In this document: piece by piece, positions 40,907 to 53,200 of the stretch
Layout of the letters: each line of letters opens with the position of its first letter
Numbering within the stretch: the first letter of the stretch is position 1
NCBI GenBank assembly: GCA_035041965.1
Contig: JAPYMA010000148.1
Coordinates: 62,001-126,000, forward strand
Length of the DNA stretch: 64,000 nucleotides
Reading direction: 5' to 3'
Source of the DNA: Anisakis pegreffii
Taxonomy: Eukaryota; Nematoda; Chromadorea; Rhabditida; Anisakidae
Notes under the pieces: model-generated
The model's input: the letters and a program-made list of their open reading frames with translations, nothing else
Database searches by the model: none
Told to the model about the DNA's origin: nothing
Program-made: the position numbers and the translations under genes

Positions 40907-41272
40907 TCACTCCACCCAACAACAACTAATCCTGAAATTAAAATCCGTTGCCACTTCATATCCAACAAAAAAAACGAAACAAACCAGTAGTCCTTGGCAG
41001 CGAACCGCATGATCGTTGAGAACGAACGATTGACGATGCTCTGCTCTGAATACGGTATTTAGGATTTTGATGCGTAGAGTGTGCGAATGATTTGGAAGAT
41101 AGGTGTCGGTGTGGTGAGAACCTAAATTTCGATTCACTGCACGGGTGTAGTAGGAAATCTGTGGTTTTTTGGGTTTGTGCCGGGGTGGTTCGGGTTTAGC
41201 ACCTGGCGGAAAGCGTTTGCAGTTGACGAGTGAGGTTCTCAACGTGTTGAACGTGTGCATGAAGGCAGGCAT
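40907..41272 (-). CDS. Small basic protein, unrecognised, head-to-head with rps-1
   Basis: An uninterrupted 121-codon frame runs from ATG at 41272 to the stop at 40907, but a spliced model fits codon usage better: exons 41122-41272, 40985-41045 and 40907-40931, joined by GTTCTC..ATTCAG and GTTTGT..TTTCAG introns with matching phase, giving 78 aa. If the second intron is retained, the spliced frame instead continues past 40907 with a hydrophobic stretch. The N-terminal part is basic and hydroxylated with few acidic residues (MPAFMHTFNTLRTSLVNC, then KPEPPRHKPKKPQISYYTRA), which resembles a mitochondrial presequence plus a basic arm; that is inference. Exon 2 codons are strongly C/G-ending (SFSTIMRFAAKDYW). 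GCAAG just before the ATG could be a trans-splice acceptor. I do not recognise the family. Confidence 0.5.
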   Translation of the reverse strand: MPAFMHTFNTLRTSLVNCKRFPPGAKPEPPRHKPKKPQISYYTRAVNRNLGSHHTDTYLPNHSHTLRIKILNTVFRAEHRQSFVLNDHAVRCQGLLVCFVFFVGYEVATDFNFRISCCWVE

Positions 41273-41625
41273 ACCTTGCTTGCGGATTTTTCAATGTCTA
41301 TTCGTCGTTCTGTTCTGATTTGCTTCAAAATTAGTGTTATAAAAAATTTAAACAACTTTCAGTGGTTTCACGTTGAATGCAGATCATCTAGTGTAAATTA
41401 GTTCTACGTATTTATCAATCAGTTGTTGTTAGAGAATATCTTGCCGGAGAATTTTACTGGTATTGATGTATCATTTGCACGCTCAAGTTGTTTGTGGATT
41501 CCTTTGAACAGTGTTTTTAAAGTGGATAGTATGATTGCGTTTTGTTTCTGAATGATGCGTTGTTAAACAAAGTTGTATTGCTGTAGTATATCATGAATAC
41601 CTTATAGCAGTTCCGAGGGCTCATA
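41273..41625. promoter_or_regulatory. Likely bidirectional promoter between small gene and rps-1
   Basis: The two start codons are 353 bp apart on opposite strands, so one intergenic interval must serve both genes. A candidate trans-splice acceptor, CTTATAGCAG, ends at 41610, 15 nt before the rps-1 ATG. No core promoter element is distinctive. Confidence 0.4.
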
Positions 41626-43351
41626 ATGGCGGTCGGCAAAAATAAGAAAATGGGCAAGAAGGGAGCGAAGAAGAAGATAGTGGATCCGTTCACTCGTAAG
41701 GAATGGTATGATATCAAAGCACCATCGATGTTCACTAATCGTCAAGTCGGCAAAACGTTGGTGAATCGTACACAAGGAACAAGTCAGTTCACAGTCCGTT
41801 GTTTCACTTTCCATTTCCGTGAAGAAAAAAAATCATGTTTATTATCATGTTTAAATTATTCATTATGATTTTAAATAATGTTATCTTTGTCGGATTTTAG
41901 AGATAGCGAGCGAAGGACTGAAAGGACGTGTCTTCGAGGTGTCTTTGGGCGATTTGAACAACTCTGAATTCGACTTCCGTAAATTTCGACTGATCTGCGA
42001 AGATGTTCAAGGCAGAAATTGTCTTACGAACTTCCACGGAATGAAATTCACGAGGGATAAACTCTGCTCAATTGTTAAGAAGTGGCACGTAAGTATTTAA
42101 CACTCATCTTAGCGAAAAACGACCATCTGCAAAAGGGAATCACTTCTAGCAGTGTAACGAACTTATCTAAATGACTGGCTGAATAAGTATAAGCCGCCCA
42201 CTGCAACCGTTCTACTATGTTGTGGATTTGCTACCATCCAGAAGATCGAAGTGACGGTTTTCATTGTCGTGACACTCCGCATGGTTTTGAATTCGCTTTT
42301 CCAGGATTCGTCATATTGTTGAATCAGCTTTAAAATATGGCGACTATACGAAAAGCAAAATTGTAGAGTGTGAGGCAATCGCCTTTATCCGCTTGAAAAG
42401 ATTGTTTGTAAATTTGTCTTTTCCGAGCTGAAACGGCGATTACAGATGATTGTTAAGTGTTCATAGCAACTGAAAAGAATAAATTCCTCTTATTTCATTT
42501 TGAACTCTTTCATGACGGTTCATTTTGATCTGCATTTTCCCAACACATCAGTATCGTAATGAAAAAATCATCGAGCCTGATTCTGCAGTATGCACTATTC
42601 TGCGCATTCCAAAGAATCGGCAGATAAAAATATGCAATTTGATGCATATAGCTGTTAACTGTCACATTCACGATGCATGTGGATGTCACCGGCCATTACG
42701 TGTTTAGTGGAGTTTGCTGTAATGCAGATGGTTTTTTTAGACGCTGATCGAAGCAAACGTAGCTGTGAAGACATCGGACGGCTATTTGTTGCGACTGTTC
42801 TGTATCGGTTTCACGAAGAAAGTGGTCGGTCAGATCAAGAAGACAAGCTATGCGAAATCGTCAAAGATTAGGCAGATTCGTGCCAAGATGGTTGAGCACA
42901 TGCAAAAGGAGGTTGGTTCTCTTTCCTTTTGTGTTGTGTAATTAACAGAGAGTGCTTCGGAAGTTTTCAAATTGGAGTGTTAATCATTCAATTAAAAACA
43001 CAAAATGCACTTTATTTTTGCTTTCTCTCGAATGATATAACCGATCGGTTGCATATTTGATGGAATGTTAGTGAATGTTGAAGTTAATTTAAGGTTCAAG
43101 GAAGTGATTTGCGTGAAGTTTGTAACAAGTTGATCCCCGACTCAATCGGCAAAGATATCGAGAAAGCATGTGCGTACATTTATCCGCTGCAAGATGTATA
43201 CATTCGTAAGGTGAAGATTCTGAAGAAGCCAAAGTTCGAAGTGGGACGTTTAATGGAGATGCATGGTGATGTGAGCTCATACACGAATGCTGAAGGTGAA
43301 AAAGTCGATAGACCTGACGATTATGAGCCACCAGTTCAAGAGAGTGTTTAA
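41626..43351 (+). CDS. rps-1: 40S ribosomal protein S3a (eS1), complete
   Basis: Exons 41626-41782, 41901-42088, 42741-42911 and 43094-43351 give 258 codons, 257 aa, the length recalled for the C. elegans protein. eS1 sits on the platform of the small ribosomal subunit near the mRNA exit. Hallmarks are [17 protein letters not shown] at the start, [71 protein letters not shown] and the C-terminal YEPPVQESV. All boundaries are fixed by alignment to the human protein from memory. The third intron unambiguously ends TTTAAG rather than CAG or TAG. A possible ATTAAA poly(A) signal is at 43508-43513. The gene is intact, with no missing residue of note. Confidence 0.98.
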
Positions 43352-44102
43352 GTTTGTTGTTGAAATGTTACTTTGAAACACACTTGATTTGTATTTGTTC
43401 CGCCGTTGTTTTTGTTTGGGCCTATAAGCCGCGATAAAATGTTATTTTGATGTTGTTGTTTCTGTTCGTTCAGTGCACATTACTTGCAACTAGTTGATTT
43501 TTTGAAAATTAAACAAATTCATTCGATGTTTTTGACTAATGCATTTAACTCACAACATATCATTCTCACATATTAAAAATGCGTACATCTACAATCATGC
43601 TGATTTTAATAATTATAAAACAATGAAGTAAAATTTAGACTTTGCATTAGACAACGGAGAACTGATTTCGTGGGGCAGTTGTCCTCGAGAGTCATTGTTT
43701 AGATGTAGTATGTTAACGATCGGTTGAGTTTCCGGTCGATTCGACGAAGAGGTTGTTATGATCGATAATGATTTATGTAGGATGCTATCATCTTGCAATG
43801 AACGGAGTTTTTGTGATGATATTTCATAATCAAATCGAATTATCGATATTCAGAATATCAGTTCATTAGAAAAGGAGTTGACAACTGATATACTATTTAG
43901 CATGATGAAATTACTGGTGTGCTTTTGGAACAGATTTCCAGTTCATAACTGGCATTTAGGATAAGTAATGGCTAGTGAGTATACGATGAATTTGGGATTG
44001 GCTTCATTAAGAATTGGCAGTTTGAATCTTTGAAATTGCAGATAATTTTCACAACGAAACAATTTAGTTACATCGCTAAACTTGCAAGTAATTCACCGTC
44101 AG
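43352..44102. other. Spacer between rps-1 and the lysine-rich gene
   Basis: About 750 bp contains the rps-1 3' UTR and the region upstream of the next gene on the same strand. The gap is longer than typical operon spacing, so co-transcription is not supported by distance, though a candidate acceptor CCGTCAG ends at 44102. No other feature is seen. Confidence 0.5.
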
Positions 44103-44126
44103 ACTGCATTTGTCTTGTTTACAACA

Positions 44127-47100
44127 ATGTCTTTCATTGTTGGCGTACTTGGTGGATTCAAGCAATCGAAGGTATTACGGAAATTTGAACGAATAATTTC
44201 ACTTATGTTTTTGAAGATGAATCATGTCGAAGAAGTTGTTTACATTCGTTAAGAAGCCTTTGATGATCAGAATAAATTTTATCGGATAACTGAAATCTTA
44301 TGGGCACATAAAACTGCATTTCAACAGCGTTTACGTCGTCCGCTATCGAATGCATTCAAAATCAAACACTTTTTACTGTAATGTCTTTGACGGCGAATCG
44401 CCGACTGTTCATCGTTATTTTCAGCGTAAACATCATCAAAAAGGTGCACACACAAAACATGATAAAGCGCAGAAATGTAAGCTGTTGAATTCGTCAATGA
44501 GTTTGTGTATGCTATCAAATCAGTTTTGTGATTGTACGCTGGGGTGAATGCGATTAAAAGTGACATACGGTCATCACTCAAAATCAACGTTTGTTAGCGT
44601 TAAATCGTCTAATTCAAGACAAAACACACGAGAAGGTTATAACTCAAATGCGATCAAATGAGCACCGCATCCAACCCCCACTTGAAATGTGCAGAATTTG
44701 ATAGAATTGCTGGAAGGGAGTCTTTGGAGCATAAAAGTTCCTGTATTACCATCCGAATTATTTACAATTGTTCTACGAAGAGCAAAAAAAATGTTCGAAC
44801 GTTATATTATAATTTTGACTGAAGTGAATTTATACGAGAGACAATTTGTTATATTCCATAATGGATAAGTCGAATAAATGTTAACATACTGTCAGCTGAA
44901 AACGAGACGTCAACGAAAGATAAGCAGTCGTCATCCGGAAAGGATGATGATGATCACGAGAGCAGCAACGACGACGATCACGTGCCAGTAGCACACTCGG
45001 TACCGAGACCAGGCATTCATTCGCTTCGTGCGAAATGTAAACGAAACGAGAAGGCGAGAATGAAAGAAATAATGGAACAAAAACGCGCTGAAATGATCAG
45101 AAAAGGAGTAATCCAATTGTCGATTTACGATTTGATTCGCCTTGAAATAATGCATATGCGAGGCAAGAAGAACCCACTTATGATGCCGAAAGCAAAACCG
45201 AAGAGAGTCGAACGCGAGGCCGTATTCAAACGAGTCCCGCACCAACAGTTACCACCAACCTCTGGCGGTGTGTTCTGCATGCCTCCCAAGAAAAAGAAAC
45301 CTAAACCTGCCACTGCACACGTCGCTTTCGTTAGTTTTTCTTATCACAATTCTTATCAGTCATATCGCTTGTTGTAGTCATATAGCACTTCGATGACGAT
45401 AACTGAATTGATCTTTTTTACGTCATGCACTGGAATATTTATGTGCATGATTATAAACAAAGAAACTCTGATTAAAAAACATCTGGAAAATGGAATGAAT
45501 TATACGCCTTCGATGAATCGTGTATCATGTCGTTTTGTAGCCATTATCAACTAAAGAGAAAAAAGTTGTGAAACGTGACAAAATGGTTCAGCCGAAAAGA
45601 AAAGTGATTTCAGAGAGGTTCACTTTTGTGCAATTATTTTGAGTGTCTTTTCTCGACTTCACGCTGCTTCACGGATTGAATTCATACGAGCTAATTGCGA
45701 CCGCGAAAAATCATTCGAATGCCTTGCTGATTTTTGAACATTTCGAACAATACAGCTTTTCATAACTTCCAGTTGGAATTCAGTTATCGCACGCAAATTT
45801 GCTCGGTAATGTTCAAAAAACTTGAAAGAATCAACTTACAGGGAGATTGCACCTGTTTCATATAAACCAGCATCATCAAGTTCATCTACTTCTTCATCGG
45901 TTTGTAATTAGGATGTGGATTGTTTTCCTTCCTTGAAATCGTTCCGAATTCCCAACAAGGCAATATTCTCTGACTTTTTCAGAGAGCCAAATGATCATCC
46001 AATAGATCACATAGACACTATCAGTTTACCTGTTTCACAATTCGTAACGCTTTGTTGATTTCTTGAAATCCAACTTAAGTTTCATATAAATCCAGCTGAA
46101 CTGGTTTATTTTTCGAAGTTTGTTCGAACTGTGGTTTACTGGTAAATAAAAACTGATCGTTATCAAGCAGAGAAAAAAAAATCCAACAAGTTTTCCATCT
46201 ACGCGAATGAAAAATCATTCATCTTGATGAATGCAATTCGAAAGATGTTGAAATTTGTTAAAAGTGAATACTTTTAGCTCACTCTAAAATCTGATTCGAA
46301 ACATACTCCAAAACATGCTCCAAATGATGATAATCTACGTGATGGTTTGTTTATCTTATATCATTTCCGAAATATTCACTGATTTTTGCATATGGCAACT
46401 ACAGTTATATCACTCATAAGAGAATTAGTTCCTATGCGCGATTGTGCGCAGAAAAGAACTCTTTAAAAGGAACAGATGACTGACTCTCAATCAAAGCATT
46501 CTCTCATTCAGATGCTTGCTAACGTAAGGTGCGGCTTAGCCAAATACCTAATTTCAGTGCTTGAGGAATTGACGAATGACGAAACTTTAACGAAGGAATT
46601 TGATGAGCTCTATGGTTACTCGGATCCTAAAACTGCTAAATCATCCGATCGGTCCAAGAAACAGAAACTGTTCAAGAAAAAATTGCAGTTGGTGTGTTGT
46701 GCATTCATGTCGAGTAATATGACGTTTTTGTCGTTTTGTGGTTTGGTTCCGAATTTTTGGTCAAACAAGCAATTTCAACTGATATGTCAGATGCTACTGA
46801 TATCGCACGTTCTTGCATTTCAACATTTGAAAATGTGCACTTCTTATGCTTTCACTTTACTCAGCTTCTCTTTGCCATATTTGTTAATCCACTGATTGAA
46901 TTCTCAATATGAAATCATGGTGAAGATTTTTCAATATTTACATTTTATGATAGGGTTGAATGGGGAGAATCCCTTGGCCCTATCCTCAGTGGCCTAGAGG
47001 TTGGATTAAGCCAGATTTCGCTCATGATTGAGCGATACCAGGAAGAATATGCGAAAATCATGCTTTGAACAATGGGCGATGAGAGTAAAATAAACCGAAG

Positions 47101-47273
47101 GTAGGGTTCGAGGATCTTCGATCCTGCAGCTTTTTCATTTGAAGAAATTGTTCATAGTTTTGCAGCGAATCGCAAAATTAGCTAAAGAATTTAATAACTG
47201 TAAAAAACCGTCGAGGAAAACAACGGAAGAGACGAAGAAACACGATATGCCTGAAAAGAAAAAACATTTGTAA
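44127..47273 (+). CDS. Lysine-rich protein of unknown function, 7 exons, about 330 aa
   Basis: Proposed exons: 44127-44171, 44425-44476, 44896-45329, 45541-45617, 45983-46043, 46476-46691, 47166-47273. All junction phases agree and the sum is 331 codons with a terminal TAA. The protein opens MSFIVGVLGGFKQSK, then a basic His/Lys stretch, an acidic Ser/Asp run (GKDDDDHESSNDDD), a central charged helix-prone region (CKRNEKARMKEIMEQKRAEM), a Pro/Lys segment (MPPKKKKPKPAT), a basic patch (KVVKRDKMVQPKRK), a more hydrophobic helix (CGLAKYLISVLEELTNDETL) and a Lys-rich tail. No catalytic or known domain was recognised; nuclear or nucleic-acid association is only a guess from composition. ATTAAA lies at 47296, 23 nt after the stop. 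The start of exon 6 (AACAG|ATG or AAAAG|GAACAG) and exons 1, 2 and 5 are the weakest parts. Confidence 0.6.
46976..47130 (+). repeat. tRNA-derived SINE-like remnant in an intron
   Basis: AGTGGCCTAGAGGTTGGA (about 46990-47007) resembles the D-arm/A box of a serine- or leucine-type tRNA. About 115 bp downstream GGGTTCGAGGATC resembles a B box and is followed by a GGATC-TTC-GATCC hairpin. The spacing is too wide for an intact tRNA without a large insertion. It lies inside the last intron of the lysine-rich gene, on the sense strand. Confidence 0.4.
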
Positions 47274-50200
47274 TCATTATCATTCTGGAATGAACATTAA
47301 ATGTCAACTTTGAATGTGACACTGTTTTTTGTTTTGATCCAACAACAACTACACAACAGATCATTCGTTGTTTTGTAATAATACATTTTCGGATAATTTT
47401 AATGAACAACCATCAAAAATTTTTCGTTGGCTTAAATTCATCACACCAAGAGGATTTGCAATACGGAATTCATGATGAAGATGTTTCGAGGTTTAATTTT
47501 ATGGTAGGGCTGAGACGAGAGTACGTCTTGTTTTCCAACCGAATCATAATCAAGCCTAGAATTAAAAGGAAAAAAAACGAAATGACTGATTGGCTCTTTT
47601 CTAGCATCACAAAATAATTCTATTCTAAAGTCGAACGAATGTAATTGAGCCTACTGACAGACGAATTTCGACCATATCAACATGTAAACAACGAACAGTT
47701 TCTGTGTAAAGCGAGTCTTTAAGAATTGAGAATAAGATCGACGTCGAAGATGCGATAGCTTTCAGAAAACCGAATTCGTTTCCTCATATAACGTTTTCTT
47801 AAATCTTCAAAACAATGAGTCGTCATTCATCAATGGTCAAATGCTTGACTGAATCTAGTCCGTACCTGCTGCAACACTTCCTTGTCTTACGTCAGCACTC
47901 GATCTCAATTTATGTTAAATGCTAATCATAAATCATCTTGAATGGTTATTATATAATGAAAATCATCTTTTTTTGAGAGAGAGAGCAATGCTAACGATTA
48001 GGTGCATGACAATAACAGATTATAACAGTGCTGTCACCGCTCACCATACAGGTAAATACTAGTAACCTCAGTTTGTGTTGGTGATGATAATTGTAGTAAT
48101 TACTATTATTATCACCAAATTGAAAATATTACTTACAATTATTATTATTTTGGAGTGACCAGAGTTAGATGGATATGCTGATTATAGATAATGACTGCCT
48201 ATGAGTTATACCATCGATCACTCATACTCTATTATGTAAATTTACATTTGCCATCGACAGTGGTAAGTAGCATACATTAAGAGTTATTCATATTCAAATA
48301 TGGATGCTGATAGAAATTCATTGTTTGTATTCGTACAATCTGCGATGCATTCATCGTGTATTCGTTTATATTATCTAATCGAATTCAGATGAATTTATTT
48401 GAAATTCTTCGATTGCATTAAGTTCTAATATGAGTTCTGACGATTTCGTATGTTTCGTTGATCAATGAATACTTGAGAATGATCTAATTTAGTTTAACGA
48501 GTTATTTGAGTCATATTCTGTAAGGATAAGTTGAATTTTGCACAATATGCTCAGTTCCTAATTAATGAGATTGTTTTGTTTGCGAAATGAGATCAATTGT
48601 TTTTCAATTATACTGAAACGTGAATTGTTCGCTATCCGATGCGGTTATCGCTGTTCTCTAGATGAATCAGTATGAATCGCTCTTTCTGATGGAATGTTAA
48701 GATAATTTGAGATAGTGATCTGTTTTAGGGAGTCAACTTGCGAACGAAAACAATCTGTCCTTAAATACAGACGACGAACGCAGTTCCTTTATGTTCATGT
48801 GTGCAGTTTTTGAATATCTTTGCAAGGAATATTTGAATACAAGGAATATCAACTTACATTCACCAGTCACCATCATGAGAGTGCATTCAGCCAAAGTGAT
48901 TTGATTTCTAGTTTTCGAAAACAATGTGGAATTGAATTTGATCATTATTGGATCACCGTCCATCCCCAAAAATTCATCAAAAAATTTTTCGTTCATACAT
49001 CGATTCATCAATACTATAATAGATTAAAGACGCCGAATAACGGAACCATTGCAAAGATGAGCGATCTCGCGTTATGTTCGGATATTGGATGCGGATTATC
49101 CTAATGAACACTTTAATTGAAACGAAAATTTGGTGAAATTCATTCGATGACTCACGAAGCGAACGGAAATTCATCTTCATTCTGATGTATGGGGCATGTT
49201 TTTTAAATACTTTTATGTGAGTGAATGATATTCGAATGACCATTCATCTATCTAACTGAACGTATTGTGAATGAAGTGTTCTGAATATATACGGATAGAT
49301 TATGTTATGCGTCTATGAAACTGGGTTAATTGCTGGTCGATATCTGTTGATTGTATTCATATTCTGGATTCCACTTGACAACTCAATTCAGTTTGGTTTG
49401 GTATATTGCTTCAGTTCACTTTTCAAAATGCTGTATTCAAAATGCTAACTGCAAGTTATACTATTGATCGCCTCACAACTTTTGTTGTTCGCCATCTCAA
49501 ACTATTATTTTTCAAAAAATTAACTATATAAAATATAATTTATATGTATAATTTATGCATGTGCATATATTTTTTCATACATTTCAGTATATAGAAGGGA
49601 CAGTAATGGGTTAAAAAAGTGAAGGTCATTTAAGATGACGATGAAATAATCAAGTTAGTCGATAGCAAAACCCCAGAACCGAACCAACAAAAACATTCGT
49701 TATAAATCACAACAATTTTGCATTACTATTTGTATTAACGACGCCATTAAATAGCTATGATATTACATTATTGTTATTTAGATTCAATGATATTCCTAGA
49801 AATTCCCTGAGTGCAGTGCAATGCATTCGTTCTTAATAGAAAAGTCAGTGATTCGAAGAAATCAAGCAGAGACTCAGCTCAGCAAACTGCATCAGTGTAA
49901 ATGACTTATTTGGTTCTTTTTTTTCCACCGAATCGAACCTTCCATCAAATTTTTCGTCGTATCTATCCAACCGTAACTTCAGTATTCACCGGAGCTGTTG
50001 CACATTTTGATCATATTTGTTTTACTATTCTCCTTATTATCAGCCGTGATCGTAATTGGTGGTAATACTCATCATGATTATCATTATTATTAATGCTCTT
50101 AGAATTAGAATTAATATGGTTATTGTTGTTATTGCCGTTGTTGATCGCAACCAAATCGCAAATCCCAAGATATAGGGCGCGTGTCCTTGAAATATCGCTG

Positions 50201-53200
50201 TCGATATCCCCTTTGAAGATGCTCACTTGAGATTACCGCATATCGATCTTGTTCACACTTCGCAACAGCGTTCAATTGATAATCAGATCATAAAGTTTCA
50301 ATCGCCACTCATTTGACTCGAACGAACATTTTTCGAGTTTGCACTACGTGCGGAATCGACTATGCCAGCTCGACATTATACGCTTGAATGATAAAATTGC
50401 ACTGCAAATTCAACGCATATTATCGCAGCGACGTGCTCAGAGGATTTTCTAGAGGGGACCTTGAAAAGTTTATGCATGCCATTTTGATTGACTTCTTCCG
50501 GTAACGAAAAATTCACAAATTAATAACTCAAGCATTCTTCAATAGTGATTTTTGGCATTCTAGGAAGGAGACGGGGGAGGGTGATGTCGCAGTTCTCTTA
50601 AACGAGTATCACTATTAATACTAATTTGCGTTAATGTCAATAAACTCCCTGTCAACAAACAGTTAGTACGTGTATTTACCAATATCTTCCAAAACATCAT
50701 GCGTCCCATAAAGAAGGTCCCTTTTCGTCATTGTTCTTCCACCAAAGGTTGAATTCAGTACCTGTTTTGTGCTTCCCACCTGGCATTGCAACGTGATATT
50801 GAACATTGCCTCTGACACAAAAGTAGAAGGTGACAGTATTTGTTTGTTAATTTCAAATTGAGGGTTCTAGTTCAACGAATTGAACTTGTCCTGAAAACAC
50901 ATAATCAGATTGATTCGCTGATCAACCGACCGGAAAATTGTCTACGTTTTTTCTTCGAATTCAAAATGTGGTTTCATTGTTGTAACGAAATAGATACTGT
51001 TGCTTTGCTTTATCGATCACACTTTGTTTTGATTTTAAAACCTGTTAGTGGTCAATTTAAACTCAATTTGAATAACAAGAAGAATTTGCAATACGAATTG
51101 CAATTTGATTCATCTGAATGTCTAAACACATTACAATAGTAAGTATCGTTTTGTAACGTTAATCGCATTACATTTCTAATGAATTATTTTGGATTAAAAA
51201 ACACCTGTTACACTGCTGAATACAGTAAAATATAAAACATTTCAGTTGCACTATTTCACCCAATCTGAAAACATGGTTCCAATGAATGGTCACAGTGCAG
51301 ATTCCGCAAATTCGTAATGAATCATTTCGAGAACTCAATTCAAAGAAACTGCTCACTAGACCCCCAAAAATACTATAATATAATTTGGTTTCATATCCGC
51401 AAGATAATTTCTCTCGTCTATCAAAATCCATCGCAGTTATTTGTCTCATCGTCAGCACTGATATGGTTTTTTTAAGATTCAAATTTCGAGTGATATGAAT
51501 CATTTGATTTTTGTGAAATACACTTAATGCAGAATCAAATTTTCTAGCTGACTGCGAATTTATTTTGCAACAATTCGCCATTGAGAAGCGAATTGAATAC
51601 GGGCATAAGTATGGATTAGTGTATCCGAAATGTGCGCACGCAAAACGTATATTTAGATTGACTGCATGTAGCAGTATGTATTTATAACATTGAAAAATGT
51701 TCATATTGGACACTAGTGAATAATCAATCCATGCGTCCATGCCGCATCCATGCGTTCTCCATTATGATTATTATTGTAAATCGAAGGGTTGGCTGTCTCA
51801 CTAATCGTGTTTTAGCCGTCGATCTTTTCTCCTCTTTTGTCAATTTTATGATCATCGTCATCAACGTGAAAATTTGCTGGAAACCTGTTCGTCGTCTGTC
51901 ATTTTATGCATTATCTATTCTTCTGGCATTAATTCCGTCGTCAGTCACAAAGCAACATTACCTTTACTTTCAGTTCTTATCTTCTTACTTACTCTATCTT
52001 AGTTATTGCTCTACATCATTGAAGCGATAAATGCAATGCATGACTCCATTCAGTTTTCAACCCCTTAATTAGCAATAGCTTTAATTAATCAATATCAGCG
52101 TAATCGTCGACAATCTGTTTTTTAATTCGATACGATATTACTCGTAGAGATTTTGCGTTGTGTTTATTGTATGTGTGCAAATACGATCTTTCAATAGATC
52201 TGTTTCATAGGTTTCATTCACTCTACAGTTTAATCTTATCACAAAAGAATGATGTTTTCTCGATGACAATCATCTAATGCAATTTTTTTTCAAAGTTTGA
52301 ACTCAAGTATTTTAAACCTTCAATCCTTTGAATTAAAAGAAGTGGTAAATAGATTTTGAATGGTTTTGATGAATGCTATTGAGTGGAAAGGTCGACGATT
52401 CAAATGTTCAATTGAAAACTACTTCAAATCTACAAAAGAGCGTTATTCGAATGAATATATATCAGACAATTCTTATTCACTGTTCGATTCTCGCATCCTT
52501 CAAGTGATCATTAATTCCATCAATTCAAAATTACTTTTATGTCATTGCAAAACCATCCACCGTCGTTCATTCTCAGTCTAACCAGTTCAACGCAAACCTA
52601 CTACCTCACAAGTCATAACATTTAACAGAATCAGCTATTGCTCAACAATATTCATATTGAACAAGTACTTTACAGTGTTGTCACTGCGTTAAAAAAAATG
52701 AAGCTGAAATTTTGAATGTAGATAGATAAACGAGACAGCAGCGATTAGCGATTTGAGGAAATGTAATATTAATTGTGGCTTTCATACTATACTCTGTGGT
52801 ATATTATCGTTATGAAATATAATAACAATGTTGTGGAATCATGGAATCACCATATTCAACTCACTTAACGTTTCTTCGTGACATAAAATCTCATCCATTC
52901 AAATATCATATGAAATCGATTTTTTATCCTTAGAGATGGATAGATATGCGTATTACTTAACAACACGCAGCTACTACTAAGGTAGAGCCAGCAAACGATC
53001 ATTTTCATAATTGCGTTACGAAAGCATGACGAGGACTTGAATAAGGATTAGCAAATGTATGGAAATAACACTCGATTACTTCCACTGACGGCCGCTGACA
53101 ATTAGCAAATGCTTTGGGCAGTAGCCGTTATGAAATGCGTATTGCTATTGTATGTGTTTTTGATTTATGCGAGTGTTATTGACATTTATTTGATTGAGTG

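Noticed and set aside
42089..42740. snoRNA in the second rps-1 intron (ribosomal protein introns host snoRNAs in vertebrates)
   Set aside because: An AGATGATT followed by CTGA was seen near 42445-42475, but the C box is not canonical and no terminal stem closes it.
46524..46557. Possible 34-nt intron GTAAGG...TTTCAG in exon 6 of the lysine-rich gene
   Set aside because: It is too short for a nematode intron, and removing it introduces a stop; reading through gives a sensible helix.
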